A stretch of DNA of 64,000 nucleotides from Dryomyza anilis (lineage: Eukaryota > Arthropoda > Insecta > Diptera > Dryomyzidae). Where the stretch lies: the NCBI GenBank assembly GCA_951804985.1, contig OX638133.1, forward strand, positions 51,198,791 through 51,262,790, in the 5' to 3' direction. A program made the position numbers and the translations under genes. Of this stretch, positions 55,393 through 64,000 are shown piece by piece; the stretch's first letter is position 1, and the number at the start of each line of letters is the position of its first letter. Below the pieces are notes generated by a model. It had not been told where the DNA came from, made no database searches, and worked only from the letters and a program-made list of their open reading frames with translations.

Positions 55393-56579
55393 CAAGGATT
55401 GAAACCTATACGAGTAACGGTTTCGATTTCGGGTTTTCCGCTTTTCGGTTTTAGGTTTTTATTACGAAACGGTTTCGGTATACCGGTTCCAAATTACGGT
55501 TTAGGTTTTTGTATAAAATTTCTTTTTCTCCATAATTTTCAAATAATTTAACATTGTTTATATTGGGCTAAGTTATGTTCAAATTGTTATATTGGGGTAA
55601 AGTGGGAAACATAATTTAAAAATGTTTGTTGTTATTTTAGTGAAAATATTGTGTTATATGAATTATTTAATTGATTTCGCCAAGAAAAAAATTCATTCGT
55701 TACCACAAGTCAATGAACATTACAGAACCTTAATAAAAGCAAGAAGAATACATCGGTTAATGTTCTTAAACTTCATGAAAAGAAGAAGAATAATCAAAGA
55801 AATTAAATTTCAACAATTCAGTGAACTGCAATATCTGCAAATAAATATCTGCCTTTATACTTGAAATGTTCGAAATTGCACTTTATCTTCCGTATTAGTT
55901 ACTAATTTTTTCTTGTATCACCATTGTTTTTTTGTTACCTTATTATAAGTATCCTTAATATATATGTCCGAAATTTAGGTGTTTTGATAAAATCATTAAA
56001 AAATCAATCAAACTCAGACTTACAAATGGTATTCTATTGAATAGATCCTTTAAAAGAATTTAAAAATATTCAAATGAACTTTTCAAAACTTTTCCCACTT
56101 TATTTTACTACTACAATAAATAAAAAAACAATATCATTCAAAATTTAATAATTTTTTAACAAAAATATTGTGCTTGGACTTGCTGGTGTTTTGTTGTTAA
56201 TTCGATTTACCGTTACACAAATTATTGAAAAAAAAAACAAATTTTAGACCAAAGACTGTTATGTGGAAACAATGTTTCTCAAAAAACTACATGTGAATTT
56301 TTTTACAAGAAAAAAATTTTATTTTGGGAACTCAAAATTTTATTAAATGACATTTAAACATGCCTTGTACTTAAAATCTTCTATATAAAATAAAATATGT
56401 TTTCCTGTTTATTTTCATGCTTTTTTAAAAACCGTTTTAAATCGGTATAAAACCGAAACCGGTAATTTCGGTTTTGGATATCGGTTTATTTCAGATTTTC
56501 GTATAACGGTTTCAGTTACGGTTTCGGGTTTAAAAATGAAGCGATTTTAAACGGATATCGGTTACGGTTTCAATCCTTG
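55393..56579. mobile_element. hAT-like non-autonomous DNA transposon
   Basis: Perfect 14-bp terminal inverted repeats CAAGGATTGAAACC...GGTTTCAATCCTTG, flanked by the perfect 8-bp direct repeat GTTTTCAT (55385-55392 and 56580-56587). An 8-bp duplication and a CA...TG terminus fit the hAT superfamily. Subterminal regions on both sides are packed with CGGTTTCGG-type words, likely transposase-binding repeats. The central 700 bp is AT-rich; an 80-codon frame at 55622-55864 has no recognised motif. Confidence 0.82.
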
Positions 56580-57486
56580 GTTTTCATTGGCGTAAACTTT
56601 TGACAATAGTTACCACTTCACAGCACAATGAGAATTGTGTGAATTCACAAAAAAAAAAACTTTCACTTCACGGTAACGCTGATCTAGATTTAGGTGGCCT
56701 TTGGTACGGATGTCTTATCTTATTCTGATCACGGACGGATGCGAAATAAGGCTAACCTCAACCAATTTTCACTCGGAATGTTTACTTTTGCTTTATGAAT
56801 AGATTCCGGAACATTTTTTATGATTTATTATTCACAATTCATGATTAAAATTTCTAACATTGTGCCAAATCTACGTAGCCTGCAGATATCAAAACAAATC
56901 CCAATTATGAAGAATAAAATATTGCATTTGAACATAACAAGAATGGAAAGAAACATTAAAAAAACACTGGAAAAATACATAATTTCAACTTATTTCTTTG
57001 TGTAATGATTTATTATTCATAATTCATGATTAAAATTTCTTATATTGTGCCAAATCTAAGTAGCCTGCAGATATCAAAACAAATCCTAATTATGAAGAAT
57101 AAAATATCGCATTTGAACATAACAAGGAAGGAAAGAAACATAAAAAAAAACACTGGAAAAATACATAACTTCAACTTATTTCTTTGTATATTCATATTCA
57201 TATTCATATTTATTTTCAAAACACATTTTTCACTTTATTCACTCACGTATATGTTCTATAGGCTGCAGCTACGTCGCATAGTGATCAAAATGTTGAAATT
57301 TTTGAACAAAACTATAATTTTTTTTTAATTTAATTTTCAAATTTTTTTAAACTAAACTAAATTAAAGACCCACTAAGAATAATCTGTGACCATTTTTCTT
57401 ATAACATTTATAGTTTAAGAGATATGAGTCTTCAAAGATATGAACAAAAATTGCATACCATACATAATTATATGAAAATACACATA
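56287..57486. repeat. 1.2-kb duplication, copy 1
   Basis: 1200 bp from CTACATGTGAATTTTT to ATACACATA, repeated at 57792-58985 with only a few substitutions and one ATTCAT unit fewer. It starts inside the hAT-like element and so postdates it. A SINE separates the two copies exactly at the junction. Confidence 0.95.
56820..57190. repeat. 185-bp tandem duplication nested in the 1.2-kb unit
   Basis: ATGATTTATTATTCACAATT (56819 onward) recurs at 57004 onward at 185-bp spacing, both followed by TGTGCCAAATCTA and CTGCAGATATCAAAACAAAT. The same pair is present in copy 2 (near 58325-58695). Both frames are open for about 60 codons but look non-coding. Confidence 0.85.
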
Positions 57487-57791
57487 ATAATAATAGTTTG
57501 GCGCTACAGTCCTGTATAGAACTTCGGCCGAGCTCTCTCACCATTTTGAGCTGTGCGTGTTATATTTGGACTCATAGTGGTGGGACCTACAGTTTATTGC
57601 CGAATCCGAACGGCGGATGAAAGCTTTTTCATAGGCAATGGTTTTACTCTCGTAGGTTTGCCATTTACTGACGAGAGGTAGCGCGGTATAGAAAAATGTT
57701 TCTATGAAAAGATGTTGTTAGCCCCAGTCCAGGCTTGAACCGGGGACCTTTCGGCTCGCAGTCCAACGCACTAACCACTGAGCTACCGCGG
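57487..57791 (-). mobile_element. tRNA-derived SINE, full-length copy at a duplication junction
   Basis: Minus strand. The head GCCGCGGTAGCTCAGTGGTT has a good A box and CCGGTTCAAGCC is the B box; then the body and an (ATT)n tail (plus-strand ATAATAATAG at 57486). The head is close to a real tRNA, less decayed than the copy at 2847. It fills precisely the gap between the two 1.2-kb duplicates. Confidence 0.9.
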
Positions 57792-58985
57792 CTACATGTG
57801 AATTTTTTTACAAGAAAAAAATTTTATTTTGGGAACTCAAAATTTTATTAAATGACATTTAAACATGCCTTGTACTTAAAATCTTCTATATAAAATAAAA
57901 TATGTTTTCCTGTTTATTTTCATGCTTTTTTAAAAACCGTTTTAAATCGGTATAAAACCGAAACCGGTAATTTCGGTTTTGGATATCGGTTTATTTCAGA
58001 TTTTCGTATAACGGTTTCAGTTACGGTTTCGGGTTTAAAAATGAAGCGATTTTAAACGGATATCGGTTACGGTTTCAATCCTTGGTTTTCATTGGCGTAA
58101 ACTTTTGACAATAGTTACCACTTCACAGCACAATGAGAATTGTGTGAATTCACCAAAAAAAAAACTTTCACTTCACGGTAACGCTGATCTAGATTTAGGT
58201 GGCCTTTGGTACGGATGTCTTATCTTATTCTGATCACGGACGGATGCGAAATAAGGCTAACCTCAACCAATTTTCACTCGGAATGTTTACTTTTGCTTTA
58301 TGAATAGATTCCGGAACATTTTTTATGATTTATTATTCACAATTCATGATTAAAATTTCTAACATTGTGCCAAATCTACGTAGCCTGCAGATATGAAAAC
58401 AAATCCCAATTATGAAGAATAAAATATTGCATTTGAACATAACAAGAATGGAAAGAAACATTAAAAAAACACTGGAAAAATACATAATTTCAACTTATTT
58501 CTTTGTGTAATGATTTATTATTCATAATTCATGATTAAAATTTCTTATATTGTGCCAAATCTAAGTAGCCTGCAGATATCAAAACAAATCCTAATTATGA
58601 AGAATAAAATATCGCATTTGAACATAACAAGGAAGGAAAGAAACATAAAAAAAAACACTGGAAAAATACATAACTTCAACTTATTTCTTTGTATATTCAT
58701 ATTCATATTTATTTTCAAAACACATTTTTCACTTTATTCACTCACGTATATGTTCTATAGGCTGCAGCTACGTCGCATAGTGATCAAAATGTTGAAATTT
58801 TTGAACAAAACTATAATTTTTTTTTAATTTAATTTTCAAATTTTTTTAAACTAAACTAAATTAAAGACCCACTAAGAATAATCTGTGACCATTTTTCTTA
58901 TAACATTTATAGTTTAAGAGATATGAGTCTTCAAAGATATGAACAAAAATTGCATACCATACATAATTATATGAAAATACACATA
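57792..58985. repeat. 1.2-kb duplication, copy 2
   Basis: 1194 bp; see copy 1 at 56287. The six-base length difference is one ATTCAT unit near 58700. Unique sequence (GAACATAAAAATATATAC) resumes at 58986. Confidence 0.95.
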
Positions 58986-59344
58986 GAACATAAAAATATA
59001 TACTTGCATATCCTCTCAAATCCTTAAAATTGTATTTAGGCTTTAATAAAATACACCGGAAGAAAACCTAGCTTCCGGTTTGCTCCTGTTTACAAGAAAA
59101 TTGTAGTGAAAAACTAAAATTTTCGTTAGAAAATTATTAATGTGTTTAGTATTTCGTATCATAACTCAACACAGACGAATAATACAAAGTATATATTCAC
59201 ACAAATTTATATCCATAGTGTATAAAAAAATATAAAAATTCCAAAATTCCATTCATTCATCCATATTTCGGTAAATTTCACGCCAAAAATTGCAAATTGA
59301 GTAATATTATGTCAAGTTAAAAATTGTATATCAATTAAACCTAG
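58986..59344. other. AT-rich stretch
   Basis: No gene or element recognised. Confidence 0.6.
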
Positions 59345-60010
59345 AGATATCCTTCATTCGCACTATTTTTTTTCTAATCACAATCAATGTGGTAAAAAAT
59401 GAAAAAAATATCATCCCGATATCATTCCCGAATTAGAAGACATTACATGGTAATGTTTGCCATTTTTTAATCTAATTAAATACATTTGTGCCTTTTTTGT
59501 AAATTAATTTCAAGGACTACAAGCGATATCCTTCCTCACAAACTTTTTTTTAATCACAATCAATGTTATAAAAAATAAAAAAATATAACATCCCGATATC
59601 ATTCCCGGATTAGAAGAAATTACATTGCAAATATTACCATTTTTCATACTTTTGGGCTTTTTTTCGTAAAATTATTTCAAGGACTGCAAGCAATATCCTT
59701 CATTCGCATTAACTTTTTTTCCAATCACAATGATAAAAAATAAAAAAAAAATCATCCCGATATCGTTGCCGGTTTAGAAGAAAATACATGGCTAAAAATA
59801 AAGTTTTATTCTAATTTTTTTGTGAATTCATTCCATGGACTGCAAACGATATACTTCATTCGCATTAACTTGTTTCTAAGCACAATCAAAGTGGTAAAAA
59901 ATAAAAAAAATATTATTCTGATATCGTTCCCGGATTAGGAGAAATTATATGGCAAAAATTACCATTTTATTTTCTAATTTCATACCGATATCTGCTCCAG
60001 ATTTTAAAAA
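59345..60010. repeat. satellite-like tandem repeat, ~155-180 bp units
   Basis: Four diverged units begin with ATCCTTCATTCGCA or a variant at 59349, 59529, 59695 and 59851. Each contains TAATCACAATCAATG, ATCCCGATATC and TTCCCGGATTAGAAGAAAT words. Spacing falls from about 180 to 156 by indels. Non-coding. Confidence 0.8.
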
Positions 60011-60359
60011 ATCACATGTCAAAAATGTCCACAAAATTCTCGAAGTTTCAATATTTTTTCATAAGTTTTGTGAATCAATAGAAGACATTCTGTAAAGCAT
60101 AACTAAACCTTGATATTTTTTTATTAAGTTAAAAAAATCATCGAAATCTACCGATTTGTTTTGAAGTTATATAATTTTGTTCAAAAAAAGTGCTGTTTTG
60201 TTCACCGTGCGCCGTGGTTTTTCACAACTGGCGTGAATTGCGCATTAAGAAAATTAATATGCAATTAAAATTAATTTCGCCTGTTATGATTAACAATAAA
60301 ATTTGTAAAATTTATGAATCCTATTCATAATAAATACATAGTGATTAACAGTTTCGTAT
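60011..60359. other. AT-rich stretch
   Basis: Nothing recognised. Confidence 0.6.
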
Positions 60360-60928
60360 GCCGTTTTCACAATGTTCGGTTACGTTAAAATTTATCTGTA
60401 CGTTTGTTAAGATTCTGTTAAATATTTTCGTTTTCACCAACACAAATTGTTCAGGGGATGCCCCCTATACATGCAAATCACAGTGTTGATCGTAAGAAGG
60501 GATGATAGGTTAAAAGTAAAAAAGGCAAATAATTGACATAAATAAATTAATTCAAATTTAATTTTTCAAATTTAAAATTTCATGAAATTGTGAATTTGTT
60601 TGTCGTCATATTTGGATAATGCGACGACAGATTTGCAATCGCAAAAGACCGTTATGCTAATATTTCTATTGCCATTTACCTTTTGATATTTTGCGACATT
60701 GCATTTTGGTATTTCGGGAATTATTTTATGTACAAATTGCAGCATAATTTTTTCAATGGATTGTCAAAATCTTTCGGTTATAAATATAACGGAAAAATAT
60801 TCTATCGGTTAAAGTATCTGCCGGTTAAAGAAAATTTAAATGACAAACAGATGATTGTAAAAACGAATTTTGCGTAAACTGTCGGTTAAAGTGGAAGTTA
60901 ATATTTAACTAGATATTGTGAAAACGGC
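60360..60928. mobile_element. MITE-like element with 14-bp terminal inverted repeats
   Basis: Perfect inverted ends GCCGTTTTCACAAT (60360-60373) and ATTGTGAAAACGGC (60915-60928), with further similarity inward (GTTA/TAAC words). No clear target duplication. A 64-codon frame inside (60683-60877) has no motif. Family not identified. Confidence 0.6.
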
Positions 60929-61043
60929 CTTTAAACTAATTTTAAATGACGTGTGGCAAACATATGCAAGCATCTTTAACATATCAGACTTATTCCTGTA
61001 ACAAGATATATGAGAGCATTTGAAGGCTTTTTTTTTCATATCT

Positions 61044-61340
61044 ATACAGAAAAAAAATTATACTATTTATGAATTTGTTCATCAATTTTATGAATTTTTC
61101 ATTATTACTCAACCAATGACCAAATTTATCCAATTTATAAATCGTTCATATTTACGTTATGAATAAGTTCATAATATTGATGAACGCTTTCATAATATTT
61201 ATGAAAAAAATCATGGTATTTATGAACTTTAAACTAATGTTTTGTTGTTGCGTGATGTTCAGTACCTGTGGTGCACGTTTCTTTGGAGTTGTAAACAACA
61301 AATGAAACGATTCGGTCAATTTGTACGAAATGACATATCC
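61044..61340. mobile_element. truncated copy of the TTCATAA-rich inverted-repeat element
   Basis: Starts ATACAGAAAAAAAATTATAC and follows the right end of the 1418-2273 element in inverse orientation (words TGAATTTGTTCATCA, TTCATAATATTGATGAACGC, ATGAAACGATTCGGTC). It breaks off at the Helitron start at 61343. Confidence 0.75.
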
Positions 61341-61737
61341 TATCTATATATATAAAACTCTTGGTCCGTCCGTCAGTCTGTCGGTCTGTCTGTCTGTCTA
61401 TTTGTTCCAGCATCACGTCTAAACCGCTGAACCGATTTAACTGAAAATTTGCACCAGGATACTAATGAGTCCGGAGGGTGTCATAGGCTATATATGGGCG
61501 GGATTGAACAAAGGGGCGTGGCACCTCCCATACAACCTAAACTTTCAAAACGACATAACTCGGCACATACACAAGCAAAGAAGATGAAACAAAAAAACTC
61601 AAATACAAAAAAAAAATACAAAAGCAAGAACACAAAAACAAAAGCAAAAATCAAATACATAATCAAAAGTAATAGCACAAAACTTAACCTTTAACTCAAA
61701 AACAATAGAAAAATAAAATAGGATAGAAAAAAAAAAC

Positions 61738-62060
61738 AAAATCAACCACACTAAAACTCACCACACTAAAATTCACCACACTAAAACTCACCACACTAAA
61801 ATTCACCACACTAAAATTCAACACACTAAAATTCACCACACTACATTTCACCACACTAAAACTCACCACACTAAAATTCACCACATTCAAATTGACCCAC
61901 TTAAACTGACCACACTAAAATTCACCACACTTAAATTCAACACACTACAAATAACACACACAACAATAAAATTCACTACACTTAAACTCACCACACTAAA
62001 ATTCACCACACTAAATCTCACCACACTAAAACTCACCACGCTTAAACTAACCACACTAAA
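61738..62060. repeat. minisatellite, ~15-bp CACCACACTAAAACT units (block 1)
   Basis: About 20 imperfect units with variants AAATTCACCACACT and AACTCACCACACT. Translations give repetitive Ser-Val-Val-Asn-Phe or Lys-Thr-His-His strings that are not proteins. Confidence 0.92.
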
Positions 62061-62404
62061 ACTTCTACTGGGAAAAACTCTACGGGGAAGAATTCTACGG
62101 GAAAGAATTCTACTGGGAAGAATTCCATGAGGAAACACAGTCTGAGAAAGAATTGTCTATGAGAATATATATATTAAACTCTTGGTCCGTCTGTCGGTCT
62201 GTCTGTCTGTTTGTTCCAGCATCACGTCTAAACCGCTAAACCGATTTAACTGAAATTTTGCCACAGGATACTAAGGAGTCCGGAGGGTGTCATAGGCCAT
62301 ATATGGGCGGGATTGGACAAAGGGGCGTGGTACCTCCCATACAACCTAAGCTTTCAAAACGACATAACTCAGCACATACACAATCTAAAAAGATTAAACA
62401 AAAA

Positions 62405-62910
62405 ACTAAAATTCACCACACTAAAACTCACCACACTAAAACTCACCACACTAAAACTCACCACAATAAAACTCACCACGCTAAAACTCACCACACTAAA
62501 AATTCACCATACTAAAACTCACCACACCAAAACTCACCACAATAAAACTCACCACACCAAAATTCACCACACTAAAACTCATCACACTAAAACTCAACAC
62601 AATACAGCTCACCACACCAAAACTCGCCACTCTAAAAATTCACCAAACTAAAACTCACCACACTAAAACTCACCACACTAAAACTCACCATACTAAAAAC
62701 TCACCACACCGAAACTCACCACAATAAAACTCACCACACTAAAACTCACCGCACTAAAACTCACCACAATAAAACTCTCCACACTAAAACTCACTGCACT
62801 AAATATTCACCACACTAAAACTCACCACACTAAAACTCACCACACCAAAACTCACCACACTAAAACACACCACACTAAAACTGACCACATTAAAACTAAC
62901 TACACTAAAA
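62405..62910. repeat. minisatellite, ~15-bp CACCACACTAAAACT units (block 2)
   Basis: Over 30 units, including variants with CACAATAAAACT and CACACCAAAACT. Both blocks are followed by the same CTTCTACTGGGAAAAACTCT segment and GAAGAATTCTAC-type repeats (62061-62130 and 62908-63050), showing that the whole interior was duplicated. Confidence 0.92.
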
Positions 62911-63284
62911 CTTCTACTGGGAAAAACTCTACGGGGAAGAATTCTACCGGGTAGAGTTCTACCGGGAAGAATTCTACGGTAAAGCGTTCTATGGGGAAGA
63001 ATTTTACGGCGAAATTTCTACTGGGAAGAATTCTACGGCGAAATATTCTACTGTCTGAATTGTCTTTGAGAAAAGTTGTTTTGGCGGAGAATTATTATTT
63101 GGTTACTACATTTATAAAACCAATAAAAACTTCCACAGCGAAGCACGGGCCCCTGATATAAAAAATAATAATAATGTTTTTTTATATTAATAAAATCGCT
63201 TTATATCTATGAATTCACAAAATCTTGGCACGAGTCGTGCACGGGTCCAGCTAGTTAATATAATAAATCTGTTTGTTCGTTTGT

Positions 63285-64000
63285 ACGTTTGTTCCGCTTC
63301 TCCGTCTGAACGGCTGATCCGATTTCCTTGAAATTTTTACCACAGATGCGGTATGGTCTGGAAGGAATGATAGGCTATATATGGGCGGGATTGGACAAAG
63401 AGGCGTGGCACCTCCCATACAACCTAAACTTTCAATGCGATATAACTCGGCACTTTCACCAGCTACGAACATGAAACAAAAAACTCAAATACAAAAAAAA
63501 AATTTAAAACAAAAAAGCAAAAGCACAAAACAAAACGAAAGCAAAAATACAAAAACAAAAGCAATCACGTTTGTTCCGCTTCTCCGTCTAAACGGCTAAT
63601 CCGATTTTCTTGAAATTTTTACCACAGAAGCGGTATGGTCTGGAAAGAATGATACGCTATATATGGGCGGGATTGGACAAAGAGGCGTGGCACCTCCCAT
63701 ACAACCTAAACTTACAATAAGATATAACTCGGCACTTTCACCACCTACGAACATGAAACAAAAAACTCAAATACAAAAAAAAATAAAAACAAGAAAGCAA
63801 AAGCACAAAACAAAACAAAAGCAATCACGTTTGTTCCGCTTCTCCGTCTAAACGGCTGATCCGATTTTCTTGAAATTTTTACCACAGATGCGGTATGGTC
63901 TGGAAGGAATGATAGGCTATATATGGGCGGGATTGGACAAAGAGGCGTGGCACCTCCCATGCAACCTAAACACGATATAACTCGGCACTTTCACCAGCTA
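63285..64000. repeat. ~260-280-bp tandem repeat running off the window
   Basis: GTTCCGCTTCTCCGTCT starts units at 63291, 63573 and 63833. Each carries GGGCGGGATTGGACAAAG and GGCGTGGCACCTCCCAT, also found in the Helitron 5' part (61496-61535 and 62307-62340). The array probably derives from such a Helitron end by tandem duplication. Confidence 0.85.

Larger units (their letters stand above)
61343..63254 (+). mobile_element. Helitron-like non-autonomous element with internal minisatellites
   Basis: Begins TCTATATATATAAAACTC after an A. It ends with the perfect hairpin GCACGAGTCGTGC (63228-63240), ten bases, then CTAG before a T. The 5' region (TTGGTCCGTC, CCAGCATCACGTCTAAACCG) is repeated internally at 62165-62350, so the element is either two nested copies or internally duplicated. 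No Rep/helicase frame. Confidence 0.65.

Noticed and set aside
57718..57797. Genuine tRNA gene on the minus strand
   Set aside because: A and B boxes and the stem are tRNA-like, but the sequence continues into a body and (ATT)n tail shared by two other copies, so it is the head of a SINE.
61696..62651. Repetitive proteins such as Lys-Thr-His-His repeats or Ser-Val-Val-Asn-Phe repeats
   Set aside because: Products of the 15-bp minisatellite; unit length and base changes do not preserve any frame selectively.
62405..62910. CRISPR-like array
   Set aside because: Repeats are contiguous with no unique spacers, and the sequence is eukaryotic; it is a minisatellite.

Overview
The window is AT-rich repetitive DNA from an insect, most likely a higher fly (Diptera). 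The only recognisable host coding sequence is the terminal exon of the TRRAP/Nipped-A gene (26101-26676, minus strand). In Drosophila the Nipped-A locus lies in pericentric heterochromatin, which fits this setting. The dispersed mini-me/DINE-1-like repeats, an errantivirus with a tRNA-Ser primer site and many long (TA)n arrays also point to a fly. Almost everything else is mobile-element sequence in several layers of nesting.

Layout. 1-3170: a transposase relic, an RTE-like LINE fragment split by a TA-flanked inverted-repeat element, and a tRNA-derived SINE. 4070-9313: a tandem LTR-retrotransposon array (LTR-int-LTR-int-LTR, minus strand, tRNA-Leu primer site, 4-bp target duplication ATAT) with broken gag remnants and heat-shock-like motifs in the LTR. 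11044-23199: a 12.2-kb errantivirus-like provirus (minus strand, near-identical LTRs, target duplication GGCC) with broken gag, pol and baculovirus-F-like env. Between pol and env it carries an intact, apparently spliced three-exon gene on the opposite strand. 25543-28722: a foldback repeat, the Nipped-A exon and a large palindrome of satellite-like units. 28250-47304: three tandem copies of a 6-7 kb segment, each holding a dead LOA/I-like LINE and a Helitron-like element. 47940-54440: three more DINE-like copies, a nearly complete but broken RTE-like LINE and a truncated SINE. 55393-58985: a hAT-like element and a 1.2-kb duplication with a SINE exactly at its junction. 59345-64000: satellite-like repeats, MITEs, a 1.9-kb Helitron full of minisatellite, and tandem repeats running off the window.

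The gene I would follow first is at 15589-16388. Both introns have good splice sites, the reading frame is kept across both junctions to give 212 residues, and AATAAA signals follow the stop. It starts divergently from env, across a 0.9-kb region with a duplicated 205-bp repeat. It is the only undamaged coding sequence in the provirus, and I do not recognise the protein. The second theme is unequal crossing-over: both the LTR array and the 6-kb triplication have a middle copy that is a single-switch hybrid of its two neighbours.
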